Assembly: GCA_020152595.1 (NCBI GenBank)
Contig: JAIGNY010004316.1
Coordinates: 281,501-345,500 of the forward strand
From: Chiridota heheva
Taxonomy: Eukaryota; Echinodermata; Holothuroidea; Apodida; Chiridotidae
DNA: 64,000 nt
Reading direction: 5' to 3'
Below the pieces are notes generated by a model, which was not told where the DNA came from, searched no databases, and worked only from the letters and a program-made list of their open reading frames with translations. The position numbers and the translations under genes were made by a program. Numbering within the stretch: the stretch's first letter is position 1; every line of letters begins with the position of its first letter. This document shows, in pieces, positions 55,330 to 64,000 of this stretch.

Positions 55330-57480
55330 GCCAACCAGACCCATCTTACATGAAATATATTGTAAATAATACGAAAAACTTCAATATTCAAAACAAAACT
55401 GCAAATACACATCCAAAATAAGGGTAACATTTTTCCATTTATAAAATGACTAAAATTGTGAATTAGAATTTTAAATGACAAAATTTAAAGATTTACACTA
55501 ACATTGTTACATGACTGTTACACCATCAAAACCTAACGCCATGAAGGGCATTCATTCAAGACCATTAATTATACATATTTTATTGTGAGTAGAGGCTTCA
55601 CACTATATTGCCCATCCTTGAATTCAATAAAGATTAAGAGCTACTCCATGAACAAAGTACTCAACATTTATTGCATAAACAGAATAGAAGAAAAACATGA
55701 ATTGCAAAAAGATTTTATTTCATTGAGAGAGTCGAGTTCCATGCATATTACCTTAGCTAAACATTTTGTTCATAACTTTAATACAAAGTGAGAAAAATAA
55801 TCATGCAAAGATGCAAGATTCTGATAACTACATCTCTTTCCATAATTACTTTTCATTGCTTTGTTTATATCTTAATGAGCAAATTTCCATTCGTTTATGA
55901 CTCAAGCTGAAAAAGACCTTAGCAACTGGCAGCATTGGCATAATTCATAACGTTGACAGCTACATTCTTATTCTCGCAATCTTTAGTTGCTAAATCTTCT
56001 CCTGAAAACCTTATCTCTCACTCTTATCACCGAACCAATTTGGTTTTCTTCAAATCAAGCATAAATCACAAACATTGGGAGTCTTATTCCAGCCTCATCT
56101 CCTTACTCTCATTACTATTCTCCTCTTGAAAATTCCCATCTTCATCTTCTCCCGCTTCCAGTCGACAATAAACCCTTGTATATCCCTCACTCCTCTCAAC
56201 TTCAATCAGCAAAATCTTAATGTCTGTTTGCCGAGCGCTCTAAAACCCTCCAGATATCCCTGCGCATCACACCACGATGAGCAAACAATGAATAGAACCT
56301 TCAAGAAACTTAAACCTGACTATGCATACGGACTCCTACACAGCCTCTTCCTCATCAACACGTTTGAAATTTCCACCGTGACAAGCAATGCCCATCCGGC
56401 TGCCAATTGAACGATCACAACGCAAAGAAGAGGGAGAACAAAGATTCCTTCCTCATGACTTCCCGCTGCATCGCTTTATTACTATCTCTTCCTCTTGCCA
56501 GAGCCTTGATGAGTTACTGTTAATTACGTCGGCTTCAAAGTCCGACTGCAGCCAACCTTATTACTTTGGGGGCATTAGAGCTGTTGGTCGAGGGTATACT
56601 AAAAGCAAACTCACGATATTGCCTATCTGTATGCATGATAATGATGAAAAATTTGCTAAAAAAAAAGAATGGCAAACCTGACTTACTGGAAATATTTGCA
56701 CTTAATGCAAAGGGGAAATTATGGGGTAATCATGCTGAATTTATTATCAAGTGTGGGAAATTAAGAAGTGATATCCAACAAAGACTTCATCAAAAGGAGC
56801 ATAAAACCGTGACAAAAAGTAGAGGAAAATGGTGAAAATTTGTGCAGAATGAAGTTCTATGTTTGCAAGCGAGGATTTTTGTATCATATATTGCAAATTT
56901 GATACTCACAACTTCAAGGCGTTTTGTTTGCACTTGATAACAAAGATGTGTTGAATGGAACATCTATTTGCCTGTTTGCTCAAGCTTTAGATGAAAATTT
57001 GTCATGGTTTAAATGATGCATATTGGAAGTTTTAATGAATACTTTATGTAGATATTGATTCAAATTTGTCATAACATAACACAACATATGAACATTTTAT
57101 GGGGAATGCTTCTTTTCTTTGACAGATAGCATATTATTAGAACAAATTTATCAACATTTTTACAATATTTCTTCTTCGTTTTGGATTTTCAAATGTTGAC
57201 TAGATGTTTTGGTTAATTGAGATGACTCTCAACAAATCCTCTTGCCTGCCAGGCCATAATATATTGAAGATAATTCAGCTTTTTTTTTTTTTGCCATATA
57301 GAAGATAGTGTTGAAATAGGCATATATACTTATTCCGGGGCTTTTTTAAACTCTATGGATTGTAGGTCAATTTCACCAGTGTCTCACAATTTCCCAACCT
57401 TAAAGTACTTTTGAAAGGGATAGCATTCTTTTAGTCATTCAATTTGGCATTCACTCTGATGAGAATTCTAACATACTCTA
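55330..57480. other. No gene seen
   Basis: Open frames of 111 codons (56075-56410), 97 and 89 codons overlap here. They have no recognisable domain and no splice logic, and overlap one another in different frames. I do not support a gene. Confidence 0.45.
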
Positions 57481-57785
57481 ATGAGCGGTGCAGTGGCTCA
57501 GTGGTTATGGAGTCATGCTTATATTTGAAAGGTGACGGGGTTGGATTCCTGTCGTGAGTGCTGCATTGTGTCCTTGAGCAAGACACTTCACTCTGCATGC
57601 TTCAGTCCACTCAGCTGTAAAATGAGTGCCAGCACTGCTGGAGAGATAACCTGTGATGGAATAGCATCCCATCTAGGGGAAATCATGTACGCTCTCCCAT
57701 ATGCGTCATTGAAACCGGGAATAAGCACCAGCTTTAAGAGACTAATGGCTCGGATGGATTTAGCTTAGCCAGCTTAATGAGCCTG
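57481..57785 (+). mobile_element. tRNA-derived SINE, copy 2
   Basis: A box TGGCTCAGTGGTTATGG (57494-57510), B box GGTTGGATTCC (57539-57549), then TCCTTGAGCAAGACACTTCA. Colinear with 29486-29785 over its full length. Confidence 0.87.
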
Positions 57786-57789
57786 CGAA

Positions 57790-60305
57790 TGTTGCCCTTT
57801 ATAGAAAAAATTCACTAGAAAACACCCTCCCCAATTCAGAGTAACTTCTGCATAAATCTGTTTAAACTTTAAACATGTTTATCTCTTTCACAGCTAAAGA
57901 CTTGCATTCATTGTAATTGCTTTAATCAAAGCTGAATACGCTTGAGATTGGCACTTTTATAAGTCACAAAAACACAAAAAACTAAATACTTAAGTTTAAT
58001 TTGTCCATATGCCTGTTTTGAAATTTTACTCCTCTGACCCTCCAACCAAATACAGAAAGAAAAGAAACTGTGGTGTTATCATATCTTCTATGCACAAGCT
58101 AGCCAATCACGTAAGTGACAATGACACACGGCAGTGTAAACATAGCTCAAGAAGACTGGTCAAGTTATCTGATACCTCTCATGCAAGAAAGAACGAAAAT
58201 TACAACAAGAGGTGATAACAGGACATTTTTCATCACTGCTTAATTTATCCCAAAGACAAGAAAAATAACATTTGATCAGCTACAGTCATCCCGTTTGCAC
58301 CACATTGATTAGAATGACTAATTAAAATTGGCACCAAATATGGACAGGATTTAAGTTAGGTGCAAAAACACACACTAAGGTAATTATGTGAAGAATGCGT
58401 GATTGCAGGAAAAGTTAAATTTGTATAATAAAACAAATATAATACTGAAAATGTAAAATGCACTAACCCAGAGATCTTGTTATTATATTTTCATCATGCT
58501 TAAAGGACCACTCGGTCAAAATATAAAGGCTTTATAATTCTGGAGTCTCAAGGATAGTTGAACATAATTTTGTGCATGAAATGGTATTGATAACCATGGA
58601 TATGAATGTTTCAACAATGCATAATTATTTCTAATAAAACATCAGTTTTCAGCAACAAGTATCACAAATTAGACATGCATGTGATATATCAAAATTTCCA
58701 TTGCACCTTTACGAGTACCAACAAATTACCATGCAAGTGATTGTATGACATCACACTAGTGAAGTAGACTGAAAAGTCACTTTGGAACACAGTCACTTTG
58801 AAACACTTGGAATGTTTGAAACCTTTATTCTAAATAGAATATGATATAAAAGTACTTTTTCCATTGTCTCTTTTTTCCCTCTATGGAATGCACACACTTC
58901 ACCACAGAAATAGTCCTTTGTGATTTCTATTTACAGTTGGTTGTATTGATTCATTCTCCCCATTGTTTGTCAAAAGTGTTTTATTATTTCACTATTGTTC
59001 TGAAGTTTTGGCAAAAGGCAATGAACTGTGGTTAGAAGGAAATTACATATGTAAATACAATTGCTGTTTACATTTAGTGTCTCCATCAACAGTTCGTTCA
59101 GCTGGATTTGACTTACAAAAAGCTAAACACATTCGAAACTGCATATCTCATTTTTTTTTTTTATCACAATCATTTGAAACATAAGATATTTGTCCCTCAA
59201 AGAGAGCCTGTGCCCACCCTAAAATTGCTGTTCCTGCTATGACACAGCGATAGGAGAAATACACTACGTAGTAAGTCTTTTTGAAAAAGAAAACAAAAAG
59301 CAGTAACTCAAATTATTAAAGACGAAAAACAGATTTCTTCCTTTCACCATTTCAAACATAAAACACATCAAGCCTATCCTGAAAAAAATTATTGATAAAT
59401 TTTCCTAATTTTTCATATAAATTTTCAAAGTGCGAAAAAACTCGCCCATTCCTCCCTGCAAAACTCCGCTTACAATGCTTTCTGCAACTGCAGAATAGCC
59501 TGCAACTACTCTACTTCATGAATAATTCATGCATTGGAAGAAGAGGACTCTTTTTTTCCATCTAGATGCAGGCGAAACCCTCATCTCTAACACTTTCCCT
59601 CATCAGAAACTTTCTAGTCCTCACAAAGATTACACATTCGCTGACCACCTACAGAGATCCGCTTACATACATTACAGCAGCCAGCAGGCATTTATGCATG
59701 CCTTAATGCGCTGAGGCACAACCAAGGCTTAAAATGTAGTAATTTCACGACGTCGGAAAGATTTCTAACAAATTTGCACCGAAGACAGAATTTTCTTTAA
59801 TGACACTCACATAATTTTGTTAGGCTGCTTTTCATGAAATGGTATGAAATTGTGAGTAGCAGAGTCTTCCAAAGTTCAAGTATTTTCGGACGTTTTTGTC
59901 AATCCCCAAGGTATGGCTGATCAAAGTTTTAAGTTTGTATTCTTAGATATACGTAAAACTTGCGATATGCTTGCAGAGATCTTTTCCCATTTTTTTCAGT
60001 TCAAGAACTTGATCTCAGCCAAAAAATTTAAACATAAATAACTACACATAAAAAAAATGAAATACAAGTTGGACAATACAAAGGTAAAGTACTATGTTTA
60101 TATATTTCTGTCAAATGATTTCATCAAGGTGAGGGTTCTCCTTTCAGAAAAATCCTGGGTAATTGCTGGGACATTACTTCTCAGTTATGGTCAAACAGTG
60201 ATCCAGTTTGAAAAAAACCAACCTATTTATATCATTCTTTTGTTCCCCACCCCCTTCCTCTTTTCCCTTTCTTTTCTGTTTCATTTTTTTTGCTTTTTTT
60301 TCTCA
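57790..60305. other. No gene seen
   Basis: AT-rich DNA, probably still ZSWIM intron or upstream flank. No exon with family similarity was found on the - strand. Confidence 0.45.
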
Positions 60306-60309
60306 TATA

Positions 60310-60779
60310 CAATTAACCTTTCTGGCTTAATGATTGACAGCTTGTTTTAACCAATCACCACACGAATTTGCCTAGCAACAAAATCTGCGTAACTAAGTGG
60401 GGGCAAACATCCTACGCAGGTACAGTACAGTTAGCTAAAGGCGCGCTTATATAGTCAATGCAACTTACTGTACAAAACAAATTTCTGCACACAGACTGAC
60501 TGAAGGCAAAATGGTGAACAAAAATTGCACTTACGGGCTTTGTAAATCTGATTGCTGTTACCCAGAACAGTTAGCAAACTGAATTTTCTTTACCATATTT
60601 GCTAAAAACTCTAAAAATCAGGAGAAGTGCCATAATAGAATCAAAGCTTGCGGCAGGCCTCGCGAACATCTTAATGTCAACGCATTCGTAATGCACGATT
60701 TGATGTTTGTTTGCTACACATAAGTTACCACGTTGCTATGGTGGGCGTAGCCTATTTGGAAACCTGGAAAGGTCAATTG
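60310..60779 (+). mobile_element. TIR element family 1 with THAP remnant, best full-length copy
   Basis: Ends CAATTAACCTTTCTGG and CCTGGAAAGGTCAATTG, with TA on both sides (a possible TA duplication, in disagreement with the 6-bp repeat around the 27.5-kb copy). At 60511 starts MVNKNCTYGLCKSDCCYPEQ (C-x4-C) to a stop. In another frame KCHNRIKACGRPREHLNVNA follows, the back half of a THAP finger. 470 bp. Confidence 0.8.
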
Positions 60780-61290
60780 TACTACTGTTAAAATATGTTC
60801 AACACTTAACTTATTATATTTTTGTGATAGCCTCTTTTCTCATACCTGATTATTTCTGTTACTTTCTAAAATAATAAGTCCCTGCTCATTTCTATTTGTC
60901 TGTTTTACATACGTTTAAATTTGAACAGATGTAATAATAATCTAATCATTTCATTAATATAATCCACCTCCCCAAAATCAATCACAACCAAAAGGTTTTG
61001 TGGTTCCAATACTTCTTTTTCATAAGCTGATTAATTTGCAAAATTTGTACCTACTGTAATGTCATTGCATATCATGAAATATTTGTTCCAGGGTATCTAT
61101 TCATAAAGCACACCCAACATGCAGATCAATACAAATGTTGACATTAGCAATTTGTACAATAATTAACAACATTATCATAGCAAGTATGATGTAAGAACCG
61201 TTGCTCATTTATCTTATTTCAAGAATTTGTCAGTAGGCCCAGCCTACTCATTTATATTCACTATTGCAACATTAGAACATATGTACAGAC

Positions 61291-61893
61291 CATGACCCAT
61301 CTGTGTACCTGATATAGCATAAATCTGATGTATCGTTCATGAGACCATGACCCATCTGTGTACCTGATATAGCATAAATCTGATGTATCGTTCATGAGAC
61401 CATGACCCATCTGTGTACCTGATATAGCATAAATCTGATGTATCGTTCATGAGACAATGACCCATCTGTGTACCTGATATAACATAAATCTGATGTATCG
61501 TTCATGAGACCATGACCCATCTGTGTACCTGATATAGCATAAATCTGATGTATCGTTCATGAGACCATGACCCATCTGTGTACCTGATATAGCATAAATC
61601 TGATGTATCGTTCATGAGACCATGACCCATCTGTGTACCTGATATAGCATAAATCTGATGTATCGTTCATGAGACCATGACCCATCTGTGTACCTGATAT
61701 AGCATAAATCTGATGTATCATTCATGAGACCATGACCCATCTGTGTACCTGATATAGCATAAATCTGATGTATCGTTCATGAGACCATGACCCATCTGTG
61801 TACCTGATATAGCATAAATCTGATGTTATTGTTCATGAGACCATGACCCATCTGTGTACCTGATATAGCATAAATCTGATGTATCGTTCAAGG
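61291..61893 (+). repeat. 55-bp tandem array nested in the ~300-bp repeat
   Basis: Eleven near-identical units of CATGACCCATCTGTGTACCT, GATATAGCATAAATCTGATG and TATCGTTCATGAGAC. The unit is homologous to one segment of the ~300-bp repeat (ACCATGGGCTATCTGTGTAC and onward). Very low divergence indicates recent expansion. Confidence 0.96.
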
Positions 61894-62890
61894 GGTACTA
61901 TATGGTGTTTACATCATTTAGCAATTTTGCATTTAAGCCATGCCCACCATGCATATTAATGACATCTGGTGATAACATAATCTTGTACACGTACAAGAAT
62001 CAACACATTTATCATGCCCAATATGGTGCAAAACGGACACAGTTGCCTATTTATCACTTTTTTCACTTTAAGCCCCTCCCACTTATCAATATACATGATA
62101 TCACCACCAAAAACAATAGGGCACATCTACAGACCATGGGCTATCTGTGTACCAAATATGACATGAATCCAGTTCACCGTTCTTGAGATACCGAGTTTAC
62201 AAGCACTTTTCAGCAAAATCATATTAAGCCCCGCCCACTAAGCATATTAGTCAAATTCAACATTTTTACATCATGAACATGTACACACTATCTAACCTAA
62301 TAATGATCCCAAATATGAAACAAAACAGACATGTGGTTGTTAAAATATGAAAATTTCAAGATTTTTACATTAAGCCTGCCTATTCATCAATATGCAAGAT
62401 ACCACTACCAAAAACAATAGGGTACATCTACGGGTCATGGGCTATCTGAGTACCAAATATGACACAAATCCAGGTTACCATTCTTGAGATACCGTGTTTA
62501 CAAGCTTTTTTTAGCAAAATCATATTAAGCCCTGCCCACTATGCATATTGATGAAATTCAACGTTTTTACATCATGAACATGTACACACTAGCTAACATC
62601 ATAATTACACCAAATATGAAACAAAACAGACATGTGGTTGTTAAAATATAAACATTTAAAGATTTTTACATTAAGCCCCGCCTAATCGTTAATATGCATG
62701 ACATGACCATAATAATACAATAAGACAAAAACAATCTACAGACCGTGGTCTATCTGTGTATAACATATGACATGAATCCATTGTATTGTTCATCAGATAT
62801 AGCATTTACAAGCTGGCCATCACAAACACACAGCCATACACATATATAGACACAAACACACACCCATACACACGCCATCATGACTGCATA

Positions 62891-62917
62891 GGTTCCTGAT
62901 GCTGTCACATCGGAACC
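62891..62917. other. Hairpin at the edge of the inverted ~300-bp block
   Basis: GGTTCC-T-GATG pairs with CATC-GGAACC around a short loop. Counterpart of 1667-1693. Confidence 0.65.
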
Positions 62918-62934
62918 AATAATTTAAATAAATT

Positions 62935-63490
62935 AAACCCCTACCCCAATATTAATAACTCTAACAATTTAATCCCTCTTCCAATATTAAAAATTCTACC
63001 AATTTATTCCCCTACCCAAATTAATATTTTCAACAATTTAATCCCTCCCCCAATATCAATAATTCTACCAATTTAATCCCCTCCCCAATATTAATAATTC
63101 TATCAATTTAATCCCCTCCCCAATATCAATATTTTCAACAATTTAATCCCTCCCCAATATTAAAAATTTCAACAATTTAATCCCCTTCCCCAATATTACT
63201 CATTTGAACAATTTTAATCCACTCCCCAATATCAATCATTTGAACAATTTAATTCCCTTCCACAATATTACTCATTTCAACAATTTCATTCCCCTCCCCA
63301 ATAATAATAATTTCAACAATTTATTCCCCTCCCCTAATATGAATGATTTTAACAATCTAATCCCCTCCCATAATACTAATTATTTCAACATTTCAATCCC
63401 CCTCCCCGATATGAACAATTTCAACAATTAATTTACTATTATTATTCCACCTTAACCAATATTAATAATTCTAACAATTATTTCCCTCGT
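62935..63490 (+). repeat. ~36-bp minisatellite
   Basis: About 15 units of CAATTTAATCCCCTCCCCAA followed by TATTAATAATTTCAA. An open frame of Asn/Pro/Phe-rich repeats over 63204-63431 is a by-product of the unit. Confidence 0.92.
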
Positions 63491-64000
63491 GATATAAGCT
63501 ACACTGCAATAAACAATATGTTGTGTTGCCCATATGGGTAAAAGGCTACTTCAATTCGCCACCTTGCAATGAATATGTTAATGAGTGCATACAATGAAAA
63601 ATGTATGTACATATGAAGCATGAAATTATTTCATCAATACCATAAGGTTTAGTGGCTTAAACAACATCCATTGAGTATTAGTAACTAAGCCAACGGCAGC
63701 TTTCTTAGAAAACAATTATCTGCATTATTAATAAAAGAAATTTTCTCAGAATATAGACCAAAACCTATTCCGATGTATTTTGTCCTGCATTTTACATAGT
63801 TCTGCATTACTTATGTATGTGTTATTTTAAACCTATGAATTTCATTATGTTAGCTTTTTGTTTCACAATCCTTCACCAAAATTCTTTGAATGGGGGTAGT
63901 CACACCCCTAGCTTTGCTGTTTTACAGGGGTGACCCGCCCCACCCCTCTGTGGGCCTGCCCTTCCCCACTGGGAGTCCGTCCTGCCCCCTGGGTCCACCC
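63491..64000. other. No gene seen
   Basis: AT-rich, turning to a C-rich run (CCACCCCTCTGTGGGCCTGC) at the right edge that may begin another repeat. Confidence 0.45.

Larger units (their letters stand above)
61085..62920 (-). repeat. ~300-bp repeat block, inverted relative to 1.7-2.7 kb
   Basis: Units with the complement of TATCTCAAGAACGGTA near 62181, 62484 and 62790 (spacing about 303 bp), each with AAGCCCCGCCCAC. The block ends with a CA-rich microsatellite and the hairpin at 62891-62917. The left part has been expanded into the 55-bp array. Confidence 0.85.

Noticed and set aside
56075-56835. Three overlapping open frames of 89-111 codons
   Set aside because: They overlap in different frames, have no recognisable motif and do not match the missing ZSWIM N-terminal exons.
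63204-63431. Asn/Pro/Phe-rich repeat protein
   Set aside because: It is the translation of the ~36-bp minisatellite.
53124-64000. Upstream ZSWIM exon with the SWIM zinc finger
   Set aside because: No minus-strand segment matched the expected C-x-C...C-x-H block or the block just before the 53123 exon; it is probably beyond the right edge.

Overview
The window is eukaryotic, almost certainly from an invertebrate animal. It has GT-AG introns, exons of 136 to 790 bp spread over more than 20 kb, and a dense mix of non-LTR, DIRS, TIR and SINE repeats with many minisatellites. The repeat types (a DIRS element, L2/CR1-like elements, THAP-bearing TIR elements) would fit a marine deuterostome or lophotrochozoan, but the sequence alone does not fix the phylum. 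Only two conventional genes are supported: the last coding exon of a glutathione S-transferase on the + strand (299-565), and the 3' two-thirds of a ZSWIM4/5/6-family gene on the - strand (53123 down to 31863).

Layout. 1-565 is a dispersed repeat followed by the GST terminal exon. 566-6920 is non-coding, with a triplicated block, a block of ~300-bp repeats headed by a hairpin, and SINE fragments. 6925-9415 holds two dead non-LTR retrotransposon 3' ends. 9423-16155 is a DIRS-type tyrosine-recombinase retrotransposon with its inverted ends and internal complementary region still readable. Its gag and recombinase are broken by frameshifts and its reverse-transcriptase palm is missing. 16340-19295 is a 3-kb array of a 43-bp unit. 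19300-31800 is intergenic: a ~0.95-kb duplicated pair, a TTAA-flanked TIR element, a MITE, two kinds of THAP-domain-bearing TIR element, a SINE and two short-unit arrays.

The ZSWIM gene fills 31.86-53.12 kb with nine coding exons. All phases agree across the eight introns, giving 808 codons plus a stop. The N-terminal part with the SWIM zinc finger must lie beyond the right edge; I found no further exon between 53124 and 64000. Its introns are full of transposon insertions. One coding exon (41151-41286) has its 3' splice acceptor copied five more times by a 48-bp tandem repeat. Another intron carries 16 units of a minisatellite, most of them with a near-consensus 5' splice site, about 60 bp past the true donor. 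53124-64000 is intronic or intergenic repeat-rich DNA, including an inverted counterpart of the ~300-bp repeat block seen at 1.7-2.7 kb.

The strongest items for follow-up are the multiplied splice acceptor, the two THAP-domain TIR families (six copies), the RT-deleted DIRS element, and the TTAA elements with an internal tRNA-like promoter. Positions of repeats are approximate to a few bases unless a boundary motif is given.
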